64,000 nt of DNA from RI-43 sp033764725 (lineage in GTDB: Bacteria > Pseudomonadota > Alphaproteobacteria > Caulobacterales > Aquidulcibacteraceae), in contig JANRIR010000005.1 in assembly GCA_033764725.1 (NCBI GenBank), positions 62,001 through 126,000 of the forward strand, in the 5' to 3' direction. Every line of letters begins with the position of its first letter. Positions within the stretch are counted from its first letter, which is position 1. Shown here piece by piece: positions 16,475 to 24,616 of the stretch. The notes below the pieces were generated by a model. The model made no database searches and was not told the DNA's origin. It saw nothing but the letters and a program-made list of their open reading frames with translations. The translations under genes and the position numbers were made by a program.

Positions 16475-17395
16475 ATGACGGGTTCGGGTCGCATGAAGCG
16501 AACACTTAAGGCGTTTTCGCGCCGCGCGGCTGCGGCCGCGGCGGCTTTGTGCATGATCAGCGGGCAGGCGTTCGCCATTCCCGCGCCCGTCGCCGGGCGC
16601 CCGGTCGACGGCGCGATAGACCTGCAGGCGGCGGCCACGCCGGCCGCGCAGAACATCCACGACTTCAACAATTTCATTCTGTTCATCATCATCGGCATCA
16701 GCGTGCTGGTATTGGCGCTGCTGGTCTGGGTGATCGTGCGCTACAATCGCCGCGCCAATCCGACGCCCAAGTCCTTTACGCACAACGTGCTGGTCGAGGT
16801 GGTGTGGACGGTCGTGCCGGTGCTGATCCTGGTGCTGATCGCGGCGCGCTCGTTCCCGATCCTGTACGAGCAGGAGCGCACGCCGCCGACGGAGCTGACG
16901 ATCAAGGCGATCGGAAATTCCTGGTTCTGGCAATACGAGTATCCCGAACTCGGCGTCCAGGTGGCTTCGAACATGCTGCCGGCCGACGATCCGCAGCTGT
17001 CGGCGGAGCGGCCCTATCTGCTCGCCGTCGATAGCCCGATCTATGTGCCGATCGACACGAACGTGCGCATTCAGGTGACGTCGAACGACGTCATCCATTC
17101 CTGGACCGTGCCGTCCTTCGGCGTGAAGCAGGACGCGATCCCCGGCCGCATCAATCAGGGCTGGTTCCGGGTGACGCGCGAGGGAACCTATTTCGGGCAG
17201 TGCTCAGAATTGTGCGGCGTGAACCACGCGTTCATGCCGATTGAAGTGCGCGCCGTGTCGCGCGCGGAGTTCGACCGCTGGGTGGTCTCGCAGGGCGGAT
17301 CGTTGGCGCAGGCCGACGCGCCTGCCGTCGCGCCGCCGGCCGCGCCGCCCGCCGAGGCTGCGCCCGCCGCGGGCGTCGAGCAGCCGGCGCGTTGA
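16475..17395 (+). CDS. ctaC: Cytochrome c oxidase subunit II
   Basis: Subunit II of an aa3-type oxidase (306 residues). It has a signal peptide, two membrane helices (about 64-88 and 105-128) and a periplasmic cupredoxin domain. The CuA ligands are all present: H208 (VIHSWTVP), C243, E245, C247, H251 and M254 (CSELCGVNHAFMP). CuA takes electrons from cytochrome c. The Ala/Pro-rich tail after residue 280 is not part of the fold. The start could also be ATG 16493 (MKRTLKAF). It is the first gene of the oxidase cluster. Confidence 0.95.
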   Translation: MTGSGRMKRTLKAFSRRAAAAAAALCMISGQAFAIPAPVAGRPVDGAIDLQAAATPAAQNIHDFNNFILFIIIGISVLVLALLVWVIVRYNRRANPTPKSFTHNVLVEVVWTVVPVLILVLIAARSFPILYEQERTPPTELTIKAIGNSWFWQYEYPELGVQVASNMLPADDPQLSAERPYLLAVDSPIYVPIDTNVRIQVTSNDVIHSWTVPSFGVKQDAIPGRINQGWFRVTREGTYFGQCSELCGVNHAFMPIEVRAVSRAEFDRWVVSQGGSLAQADAPAVAPPAAPPAEAAPAAGVEQPAR

Positions 17396-17417
17396 GTTGA
17401 GTTCGAGGGAGTTGGGC

Positions 17418-19088
17418 ATGGCCATCGCCGAAACCGTGGCGCACGGCGCCGAACACGATCACGCCGATCACCGGCCGAGCCTGTTCGACTGGAAGCGCTG
17501 GGTCTATTCCACCAACCACAAGGACATCGGCACGATGTACCTGATCTTCGCGATCTTCGCGGGGATCGTGGGCGGGGCGCTGTCGGGCCTGATCCGCTGG
17601 GAGCTGGCGGAGCCGGGCATCGGCCCGCTGACGCAATTCGTGGCCGAAGGCGACGTCGACGCCGCCAAGCATTTCTACAATGTGGTCGTCACCTATCACG
17701 GCTTGATCATGATCTTCTTCATGGTCATGCCGGCGATGATCGGCGGCTTCGGGAACTGGTTCGTGCCGCTGATGATCGGCGCGCCGGACATGGCTGTCCC
17801 GCGCATGAACAACATTTCGTTCTGGCTTTTGCCGGCTTCGTTCGCGCTGGCGATGATCTCGATGCTGGTGCCGGGCAACGGCAGCTATAACGGCTTCGGC
17901 GGCGGATGGACGCTTTATCCGCCGCTGTCGACATCGCCGACGCACCATGGCGGCGCGTCGATGGATCTTTTGATCCTGTCGCTGCACATCGCCGGCGCAA
18001 GCTCGATCCTCGGCGCGATCAATTTCATCACCACGATCTTCAACATGCGCGCGCCGGGCATGACGCTGCACCGCATGCCGCTCTTCGTGTGGTCGATCCT
18101 GGTGACGGTGTTCCTGCTGCTCTTGGCGCTGCCGGTGCTCGCGGGCGCGCTGACGATGCTGCTCACCGATCGCAATTTCGGCACGCAATTCTTCAATCCC
18201 GCCGGCGGCGGCGATCCGGTGATGTACCAGCACCTGTTCTGGTTCTTCGGTCACCCAGAGGTGTACATTCTGATCCTGCCGGGCTTCGGCATGATCAGCC
18301 AGATCGTCTCGACCTTCTCGAAGAAGCCGGTGTTCGGCTATCTCGGCATGGCCTATGCGATGGTGTCGATCGGCTTCATCGGTTTCGTGGTGTGGGCGCA
18401 CCACATGTACACGGTCGGCATGGGCTTCGATCTGGAGGCCTATTTCGTCGCCGCCACGATGATCATCGCTGTGCCGACAGGCATCAAGATCTTCTCCTGG
18501 ATCGCCACGATGTGGGGCGGCTCGATCACCTTCAGCGTGCCGATGCTGTGGGCGATCGGCTTCATCTTCCTGTTCACGGTGGGCGGCGTGACCGGCGTCG
18601 CGCTGGCGAATTCCGGCCTCGATACGACGCTGCACGACACCTACTATGTCGTCGCGCACTTCCATTACGTGCTGTCGATGGGCGCGGTGTTCACCATTTT
18701 CGCCGGCTTCTATTACTGGATCCCGAAAATGAGCGGCTATCGCTATAACGGCGTGCTCGGCGGCGTGCATGTCTGGATCACGTTCATCGGCGTGAACCTA
18801 ATCTTCTTCCCGCAGCATTTCCTGGGCGTGCAGGGCATGCCGCGGCGCTATGTGGATTTCCCGGAATCCTTCGCGCTGTGGAATTACGTGTCCTCGATCG
18901 GCTACGCCGTCACGCTCGTGGGCATGGCGTTCTTCTTCGCGATGCTGATCGAGATGTTCGTCGCCAAGCGGCGCGCCGGCGCCAATCCCTGGGGCGAAGG
19001 CGCCACCACGCTGGAATGGACGCTGTCGTCGCCGCCGCCCTTCCACCAGTTCAACGAATTGCCGGTGATCAAGGCGGAGAAGCACTAA
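17418..19088 (+). CDS. ctaD: Cytochrome c oxidase subunit I
   Basis: This 556-residue, 12-helix catalytic subunit holds haem a, haem a3 and CuB, reduces O2 to water and pumps protons. Ligands visible are H94 (TYHGLIMIFF), CuB H279 with the crosslinked Y283 (FGHPEVY), H328-H329 (WAHHMYTVGMGFD), and H414 and H416 (HDTYYVVAHFHYV). K357 (PTGIKIFSW) marks the K channel, so this is a type A oxidase. The start ATG 17418 follows GAGGGA and lies 22 bases after ctaC, so the two are cotranscribed. Confidence 0.97.
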   Translation: MAIAETVAHGAEHDHADHRPSLFDWKRWVYSTNHKDIGTMYLIFAIFAGIVGGALSGLIRWELAEPGIGPLTQFVAEGDVDAAKHFYNVVVTYHGLIMIFFMVMPAMIGGFGNWFVPLMIGAPDMAVPRMNNISFWLLPASFALAMISMLVPGNGSYNGFGGGWTLYPPLSTSPTHHGGASMDLLILSLHIAGASSILGAINFITTIFNMRAPGMTLHRMPLFVWSILVTVFLLLLALPVLAGALTMLLTDRNFGTQFFNPAGGGDPVMYQHLFWFFGHPEVYILILPGFGMISQIVSTFSKKPVFGYLGMAYAMVSIGFIGFVVWAHHMYTVGMGFDLEAYFVAATMIIAVPTGIKIFSWIATMWGGSITFSVPMLWAIGFIFLFTVGGVTGVALANSGLDTTLHDTYYVVAHFHYVLSMGAVFTIFAGFYYWIPKMSGYRYNGVLGGVHVWITFIGVNLIFFPQHFLGVQGMPRRYVDFPESFALWNYVSSIGYAVTLVGMAFFFAMLIEMFVAKRRAGANPWGEGATTLEWTLSSPPPFHQFNELPVIKAEKH

Positions 19089-19091
19089 CGA

Positions 19092-19258
19092 GCACCCTCT
19101 CCGCCAATCGGGGGAGAGGGCAGGGTGAGGGAGCTTCGCGACGCTTGTAGCGGTTTCGCTCCACCCTCACCCCGACCGTTCGGCGCTTCGATTGCGCTGC
19201 AATCGTTCCCGCTGCGCGGGCACGCACCTCACCCCTCCTTGCGGATCGAGGGGGAAGG
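19092..19258. repeat. REP-like palindromic element inside the oxidase operon
   Basis: Between ctaD and ctaB the sequence holds CCCTCTCC-GGGGAGAGGG, CACCCTCACCCC and several small inverted repeats (for example CCGCTGCGCGG and ATTGCGCTGCAAT). It resembles the other palindromic repeats of the window but belongs to a different family. Its hairpins would lie in the ctaD-ctaB transcript and could attenuate or protect it. Confidence 0.65.
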
Positions 19259-19274
19259 TTTCGGAGTTTGGACC

Positions 19275-20225
19275 ATGGCCCACATCAGTATCGACGCTGC
19301 ACCCAGGGCCGCCACCGCCGGCGACTATTTCGCGCTCCTGAAGCCGCGGGTGATGAGCCTCGTCGTGTTCACCGCGCTCGTCGGCTATCTCGTCGCGCCA
19401 TCTGACAAGGGCGCGGTGATCGGCTTCGCGTCGATCCTGGCCATCGCCATCGGCGCAGGCGCCGCGGGCGCGCTGAACATGTGGGTCGACGCCGACATCG
19501 ACGCGCTGATGAAGCGCACGCGCGGCCGCCCTGTGCCGTCAGGCCGTGTGCGCGCGGAAGAGGCGCTGGGCTTCGGCGTGGCGCTGTCGATCCTGTCGGT
19601 GTTGTTGATGGCGCTGTCGGGCGGCGTGCTTGCCGCTGCGCTGCTGGCGTTCACGATCTTCTTCTATGCGGTGATCTATTCGCTGTGGCTGAAGCGCGCG
19701 ACGCCGCACAACATCGTCATCGGTGGGCTCGCCGGAGCGCTGCCGCCGCTGATCGCCTGGGCCGCAGCGGCCGACGCGATCGCGCTCGAACCGATCCTCC
19801 TGGTGGCGATCATCTTCATGTGGACGCCGCCGCATTTCTGGGCGCTGGCGCTCTATCAGCGGGGTGATTACGCCGCCGCCGGCGTGCCCATGCTGCCGGT
19901 GACGCACGGCGCGAAGGCGACGCGCCAGCAGATCCTGATCTACGCGGTCCTGTTTGCGCCGCTTGCCGTGTCGCCGGCCTTCATCGGCCTCGGCGGCCCG
20001 CTCTATGCGGTCATCTCCGGCGTCGGCGCCGCGATTTTCGCAGCGCTCGCCGTGCGCATCGCGCTGTCCCGCGCAGGCGAGGCCGCCGCCAGCGGCCAAG
20101 CCGATCTCTATGACGCCAAGAAGGACGCGCACGCTGCGCGCGACCTGTTTGCATTCTCGATCCTGTATCTGTTCGCGCTGTTCGCCGCGCTGCTGATCGA
20201 GCGCGTCATGGGCCTGTTCGCATGA
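19275..20225 (+). CDS. ctaB: Protohaem IX farnesyltransferase (haem O synthase)
   Basis: This 316-residue UbiA-family membrane enzyme adds a farnesyl group to haem b, giving haem O, the precursor of haem a for the oxidase. The prenyl-diphosphate/metal motif NMWVDADIDALMKRTRGRP starts at residue 68, and a second aspartate motif (DLYDAKKDAHAA) occurs near the C-terminus. About nine membrane segments are visible. The start ATG 19275 excludes a reading through the upstream repeat. It ends in an ATGA overlap with the small ctaF-like gene. Confidence 0.95.
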   Translation: MAHISIDAAPRAATAGDYFALLKPRVMSLVVFTALVGYLVAPSDKGAVIGFASILAIAIGAGAAGALNMWVDADIDALMKRTRGRPVPSGRVRAEEALGFGVALSILSVLLMALSGGVLAAALLAFTIFFYAVIYSLWLKRATPHNIVIGGLAGALPPLIAWAAAADAIALEPILLVAIIFMWTPPHFWALALYQRGDYAAAGVPMLPVTHGAKATRQQILIYAVLFAPLAVSPAFIGLGGPLYAVISGVGAAIFAALAVRIALSRAGEAAASGQADLYDAKKDAHAARDLFAFSILYLFALFAALLIERVMGLFA

Positions 20226-20383
20226 GCGAGCCGCGCGATTTCGTGACGCTGACGCCGGAACAGGTGCGCGCGCGCAACAAGCGCAGCCTGGTGATTGCGT
20301 TGTCGCTGGCGGGGTTCATGGCGCTGGTGTTCGCCGTGACGCTCGCCCAGATGGGGGCGAACGTTTTGGAGCGGCCGCTTTGA
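20222..20383 (+). CDS. Small single-span protein of the oxidase cluster (CtaF/CoxF-like, 53 aa)
   Basis: The 53-residue product starts MSEPRDFVTLTPEQVRARNK and continues with one membrane span (about residues 22-45). A small protein of this shape lies between ctaB and ctaG in many alphaproteobacteria and is named CtaF or CoxF; its role is unclear. It overlaps the ctaB stop (ATGA, 20222-20225) and its own stop overlaps the ctaG TTG start, so it is translated with both. It is too short for standard gene-length cutoffs but the operon position makes it secure. Confidence 0.8.
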   Translation: MSEPRDFVTLTPEQVRARNKRSLVIALSLAGFMALVFAVTLAQMGANVLERPL

Positions 20384-20949
20384 GCGCGCCCAATCCCCGC
20401 CGCGCCGCCTGGATCGCGGCGTCATGCGTGGCGCTTTTCGCGGGCATGATCACGCTCGCGTTTCAGGCGCCGGCGCTCTACGACGCATTCTGCAAAATCA
20501 CCGGCTATGGCGGCGAAACCCGCGTCGCCGAAGCCGCCGCCGCGCGTGTGATCGACCGGACGATCGCCGTCGATTTCGACGCCAATGTCGCGCCAGGCCT
20601 GCCGTTCACCTTCGAAGCCGTGGACCGCGCGCAGACCTTGCGCCTCGGCGAGACGGGCATCGCCTTCTATCGCATCCGCAACACGTCCGATCGTCCGGTC
20701 ACCGCGATCGCCACCTACAATGTCGCCCCGCACAAGGCGGGTCCGTATTTCCGCAAGCTCGAATGCTTCTGCTTCCAGGCGCGCACCTATGCGCCGGGCG
20801 AAAGCGTCGATGTGGCGGTCGTGTTCTATGTCGATCCCGCAATGGCCGACGACATGGACACCGAGGAAATCCAGCAGGTGACGCTGTCCTACACCTATTT
20901 CCGCAGCGTCGAGCAGGCCGCCGCGGGGCCTTCCGACCAGGCCTCCTGA
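20380..20949 (+). CDS. ctaG: Cytochrome c oxidase assembly protein CtaG (Cox11)
   Basis: This 189-residue Cox11-type chaperone has one N-terminal membrane helix (about 10-30) and a periplasmic Ig-like domain. It delivers copper to CuB of subunit I. The copper motif CFCF holds C129 and C131, and C38 (FCKITGYGG) is the third conserved cysteine. The start is TTG 20380, in a TTGA overlap with the ctaF-like stop; the first in-frame ATG (residue 23) would cut into the membrane helix, so TTG is preferred. Confidence 0.93.
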   Translation: MSAPNPRRAAWIAASCVALFAGMITLAFQAPALYDAFCKITGYGGETRVAEAAAARVIDRTIAVDFDANVAPGLPFTFEAVDRAQTLRLGETGIAFYRIRNTSDRPVTAIATYNVAPHKAGPYFRKLECFCFQARTYAPGESVDVAVVFYVDPAMADDMDTEEIQQVTLSYTYFRSVEQAAAGPSDQAS

Positions 20950-21052
20950 GACGACCGGTCGCTTGGCGGGCCAGGGGGCTTGGGGTAGAGGTCTCACACC
21001 GATTTGAAGAGCCGTCCGCGCCGCCGGGCGGGCGTTTTGGGGCGAACACGCA

Positions 21053-21988
21053 ATGGCACACGGCGCCGACGTCAAACACGATTTCCACCTCGTGGACCCG
21101 AGCCCGTGGCCGTTCGTGGCGTCGGTGTTCGCGTTTCTCGCCGCGATCGGCGGCGTGGCGGCGATGCGCGGCGTGCTGCCGAGCCCAGAGGAGGCCGATG
21201 TCGGCCTCGCGGCGCAATTGGTGCGCACCTTCCTCGATCAGGGCAGCATGCCGCTGTTCTATATCGGCGCGGCCGGTCTCTTGTTCGCCAGCTTCGGCTG
21301 GTGGGCGGACGTGGTGAAGGAAAGCCGCAAGGGCGATCACACGCCGGTCGTCGATATCGGCCTGCGCTACGGCATGATCCTGTTCATCGCGTCCGAGGTG
21401 ATGTTCTTCGTCGCCTGGTTCTGGATGTTCTTCGAACTGGCGATTTTCCACGACGTGCGCGCCGGCTGGTACGTGCCGACCTGGGACGAATCCACCGCGT
21501 CGGCCTGGGCGAATTGGCCGCCCCCGAACGTCGAGGCGTTCGATCCGTTCCACCTGCCGCTGATGAACACGCTGATCCTGCTGTTGTCAGGCACGACCGT
21601 CACCTGGGCGCACCACGCGCTGCAAACCGGCGACCGCCGCGGCGCAACCTTGGGCCTGACGCTGACCGTGCTGCTCGGCCTCTTGTTCACCTACATCCAG
21701 TTCGGCGTCGAATATCCGCTCGCCGGCTTCCAGTTCGGCAACACCGGCGACACCACCACCGCCAACGTCTATGGCGCGTCCTTCTTCATGGCGACCGGCT
21801 TTCACGGCGCGCACGTGATCATCGGCACGATCTTCCTCGCGGTCTGCCTGCTGCGCCTGATCGCGGGGCATTTCACACCGGCCAAGCATTTCGGGTTCGA
21901 AGCGGCGGCCTGGTACTGGCACTTCGTCGACGTCGTGTGGCTCTTCCTGTTCACGTTCGTCTATGTCGTGCCGTATCTGGCGATGTAG
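21053..21988 (+). CDS. ctaE: Cytochrome c oxidase subunit III
   Basis: This 311-residue, seven-helix subunit stabilises the proton-pumping activity of subunit I. Recognisable segments are the FIASEVMFFVAWFWMFF helix with its conserved glutamate, TVTWAHHALQTGDRRGA, ATGFHGAHVIIGTIFLAVC and the C-terminal WYWHFVDVVWLFLFTFVY. It follows ctaG by 103 bases on the same strand. The start ATG 21053 gives the usual hydrophilic N-terminus (MAHGADVKHDFHLVDPSPWP). Confidence 0.96.
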   Translation: MAHGADVKHDFHLVDPSPWPFVASVFAFLAAIGGVAAMRGVLPSPEEADVGLAAQLVRTFLDQGSMPLFYIGAAGLLFASFGWWADVVKESRKGDHTPVVDIGLRYGMILFIASEVMFFVAWFWMFFELAIFHDVRAGWYVPTWDESTASAWANWPPPNVEAFDPFHLPLMNTLILLLSGTTVTWAHHALQTGDRRGATLGLTLTVLLGLLFTYIQFGVEYPLAGFQFGNTGDTTTANVYGASFFMATGFHGAHVIIGTIFLAVCLLRLIAGHFTPAKHFGFEAAAWYWHFVDVVWLFLFTFVYVVPYLAM

Positions 21989-21997
21989 AGCGCACGC

Positions 21998-22363
21998 GTG
22001 ACGCAGCCTTCGCCCTTTCTGGCGGGCGCGCGCATGCGCTGTCCGCAGTGCGGCGAAGGGCTGGTGTTCGAATCGTATCTGCGCTTTGCGCCAGGCTGTT
22101 CGGCCTGCGGCGCGGATTTCACCATCGCCGATGCAGGCGACGGGCCCGCCGTCTTCGTGATGTTCGTCGTCGGCGCGTTGGTCGTGCCGTTCGCCTTCAT
22201 CTTGAGTTTCGGCCTGCATGCGCCCGATTGGCTGATGCTGCTTGCATCCGGCGCGCTGGCGATCGGGCTGAGCCTTGCGCTGCTTCCCCGCTTCAAGGCG
22301 ATCCTGTTTGCGCTGCAATGGCGCCACAAGGCTGCGGAAGCCGGCGCGCGCGATGTGCGCTAG
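21998..22363 (+). CDS. DUF983 family zinc-ribbon membrane protein
   Basis: This 121-residue protein has an N-terminal zinc ribbon (C15/C18 in RCPQCGEG, C34/C37 in GCSACGAD) and two membrane helices (about 50-70 and 78-95), matching DUF983. The family is often found between ctaE and surf1 in alphaproteobacteria, as here, suggesting a part in oxidase assembly; the biochemical role is not established. It starts with GTG 21998, nine bases after ctaE. Confidence 0.85.
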   Translation: MTQPSPFLAGARMRCPQCGEGLVFESYLRFAPGCSACGADFTIADAGDGPAVFVMFVVGALVVPFAFILSFGLHAPDWLMLLASGALAIGLSLALLPRFKAILFALQWRHKAAEAGARDVR

Positions 22364-22377
22364 GACCGCAAGCCCCC

Positions 22378-22524
22378 CCTCCTTCTCCCCTTGTGGGAGA
22401 AGGTGGATCGACGCGGAACGCGTCGAGACGGATGAGGGGTGCTTGCGCAAACATTTGCAAAGTTTCGCAAACACCCCTCATCCGGCCCTTCGGGCCACCT
22501 TCTCCCACAAGGGGAGAAGGAGGG
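22378..22524. repeat. REP-doublet palindromic element, copy 2
   Basis: This is the same 147-base plan as copy 1: outer CTTCTCCCC/GGGGAGAAG hairpins and GGATGAGGGGTG halves. The left variable stem is CGACGCG-GAA-CGCGTCG and the right one GGCCC-TTC-GGGCC. It separates the DUF983 gene from surf1, and its right arm (GGGGAGAAGGAGGG) ends 13 bases before the surf1 start, so it supplies the purine-rich sequence used as ribosome site. Confidence 0.9.
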
Positions 22525-22537
22525 AGGGGGCCGCCCC

Positions 22538-23218
22538 ATGATCCGCTTTCGCCCTCTGCCGATCATGACGGCGTTCGTCGTCCTCACGCTTGGCGTGCTC
22601 GTCCTGCTCGGCGATTGGCAGATGCGCCGCTACCAGGAAAAGGTCGCGTTGGCGCGCGCGCCCGCGCCGGAAATGACGCTCGCCGATTACGAGCCCGTCG
22701 AGGAGGGCGTGCACTTCGTCTACGGCGTGATGAATGGCGGGCCGGGCTGGCGCGTGTTTGCGCCCGTGCGCGAGGGCGAGACCTTGATCTATGTCGATTC
22801 CGGCTTTCTGCCCGGCGTCGAGCCGCCCGCGCCCGACGCGGTGCGCTTTCCGCCAAGCCTGGCGCATGGCGCGCCGATCCAGGGCCGCTCGGTGCGTCCG
22901 GGCGAGGTCTCGCCTCTCGCTGCGCCGCCGTCGCCGGCCGATCGCCTCTGGTTCAGCGTCGACCTGCCCGCGATGGCGCGCGCCTCCGGCTTCGACGCCG
23001 TCGCCGATTACTACATCGCCGCCGATTATGTCGGCGAAGATGGCCGCGCGATCGAAAATCCGTTTGCGCAGGGCGGCGCCGATCCGCTGCCGCCGGAGCG
23101 CCATCTCGGCTACGCGCTGACCTGGTGGGGGCTCGCGCTGACGCTCCTGGGCGTGTATTTCGCCTATCATGTCAATGTCGGGCGGCTGAAGGTCGGGCCC
23201 CCTGCCGTCCATGAGTAG
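22538..23218 (+). CDS. SURF1 family oxidase assembly protein
   Basis: This 226-residue SURF1 (Shy1-like) protein acts in haem a insertion into subunit I. It shows the family plan: an N-terminal membrane helix (about 8-27) followed by GDWQMRRYQEKVAL, a periplasmic domain with IYVDSGFLPG, and a C-terminal helix (HLGYALTWWGLALTLLGVYFA). The start ATG 22538 lies just after a palindromic repeat; reading further upstream would translate the repeat itself, which is not credible. Confidence 0.9.
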   Translation: MIRFRPLPIMTAFVVLTLGVLVLLGDWQMRRYQEKVALARAPAPEMTLADYEPVEEGVHFVYGVMNGGPGWRVFAPVREGETLIYVDSGFLPGVEPPAPDAVRFPPSLAHGAPIQGRSVRPGEVSPLAAPPSPADRLWFSVDLPAMARASGFDAVADYYIAADYVGEDGRAIENPFAQGGADPLPPERHLGYALTWWGLALTLLGVYFAYHVNVGRLKVGPPAVHE

Positions 23219-23224
23219 GCGCGC

Positions 23225-24616
23225 ATGAACTACGTCTCCACACGCGGGCGCGCGCCGGCGGTTTCGTTCGCGGATGCGGTGCTTGCGGGGCTCGCGCCCG
23301 ATGGCGGATTGTATGTGCCGGAGACGTGGCCGCAAACGCTGAACGATGCATCGTTCAAGCGGCGCGCCGCTGCGGATCTCTTCCATCGCATCGCGCTCAA
23401 TGTGCTCAACGCTTTCTCCGGCGAGTCCGTGTCCGGCGACGACGCGGATGCGTTGACGGCGGATGCCTACAAGGAATCGCACTGGCCGCTTGAGGCGACG
23501 CCGCTCCAGCAAATTGGGCCGGGGCAATGGCTCCTGGTGCTTTTTCACGGCCCCTCGCTCGCGTTCAAGGACGTGGCGATGCAGCTCATCGGGTCGCTTT
23601 ACGATCACATCCTCAGCGCGCGCGATCAGCGACTGAGCGTTGTGTGCGCCACCTCAGGCGATACCGGCGGCGCTGCGGTAGAGGCGTTGAAGGGGCGCGA
23701 GCGCGTGGATCTTTTCGTGCTGTTGCCGAAGGGCCGCGTGTCGGATGTGCAGCGCCGCTTCATGACGACGTCGGCCGCGCAAAACGTGTTCGCGATCGAG
23801 ATCGACGGCGATTTCGACGCCTGCCAGGCGATCGTGAAAACTCTGTTCGCCGATCGCGATTTCAGCGCGCGCGCGCGGCTCTCCGGCGTGAACTCCATCA
23901 ATTGGGCGCGCATCCTGGCGCAATCTGTGTATTTTCACATCGCCGCAAATACGCTGTGCGCGCCCGGGCCAGTGCACTTCGTCGTGCCCACCGGCAATTT
24001 CGGCGACGCCTATGCCGGCTATGTCGCCAAGCGCATGGGCGCGCCGATCGGCACGATCACGCTGGCCGTGAACGCCAATGACATTCTGGAGCGCGCGCTG
24101 CGCACCGGCCGATACGAACGCGCGGCCGCCTCGCACGCGACCTTGTCGCCGGCGATGGACATTCAGGTGGCTTCGAATTTCGAGCGCATCCTCTTCGAAG
24201 CGCTGGACCGCGACGGGGAGCACGTCGCGCGGCTCTACGACCGGTTCGCGCAGAGCGGCGGCTTCGACATTCCACCCGACGCGCTTGCCTTTCTGCGCGA
24301 CCATTTCGCCGCGCAATCCGTCACCGATGCGGAGACGATGGCGACCATGCGCGCGCACACGGAAGTCGGCCGCCTCGTGTGTCCGCACACCGCGGTGGCG
24401 CTGCACGCGCGCACTGGCGATGCGCCCGCCGTGTACCTCGCCACCGCCCATCCCGCGAAATTTCCCGATACGGTCGAAGCCGCAACCGGCCAACGCCCCG
24501 CCTTGCCGGCGAAATGCGCGGACTTGTTCTCCCGAACCGAAACCATGCACGCGCTCGGCGCCGACGCCGAAGCGGTCAAGGCCTTTATCCGCAGCCGGAG
24601 CCGCGCATGGGCCTAG
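23225..24616 (+). CDS. thrC: Threonine synthase
   Basis: This 463-residue PLP enzyme converts O-phosphohomoserine to threonine. The cofactor lysine is K115 in HGPSLAFKDVAMQ, with the phosphate-binding region VCATSGDTGGAAVEAL and PTGNFGDAYAGY following. Length and order match the longer class of ThrC with the N-terminal YVSTRGRAPAVSFADAVLAG segment. It starts six bases after surf1 and overlaps the M16 peptidase by ten bases, a surf1-thrC-peptidase order that I believe recurs in alphaproteobacteria. Confidence 0.96.
   Translation: MNYVSTRGRAPAVSFADAVLAGLAPDGGLYVPETWPQTLNDASFKRRAAADLFHRIALNVLNAFSGESVSGDDADALTADAYKESHWPLEATPLQQIGPGQWLLVLFHGPSLAFKDVAMQLIGSLYDHILSARDQRLSVVCATSGDTGGAAVEALKGRERVDLFVLLPKGRVSDVQRRFMTTSAAQNVFAIEIDGDFDACQAIVKTLFADRDFSARARLSGVNSINWARILAQSVYFHIAANTLCAPGPVHFVVPTGNFGDAYAGYVAKRMGAPIGTITLAVNANDILERALRTGRYERAAASHATLSPAMDIQVASNFERILFEALDRDGEHVARLYDRFAQSGGFDIPPDALAFLRDHFAAQSVTDAETMATMRAHTEVGRLVCPHTAVALHARTGDAPAVYLATAHPAKFPDTVEAATGQRPALPAKCADLFSRTETMHALGADAEAVKAFIRSRSRAWA

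Noticed and set aside
17232..18770. A 512-residue minus-strand frame antisense to ctaD
   Set aside because: It is His/Arg-rich with no domain and lies over a certain cytochrome oxidase gene.
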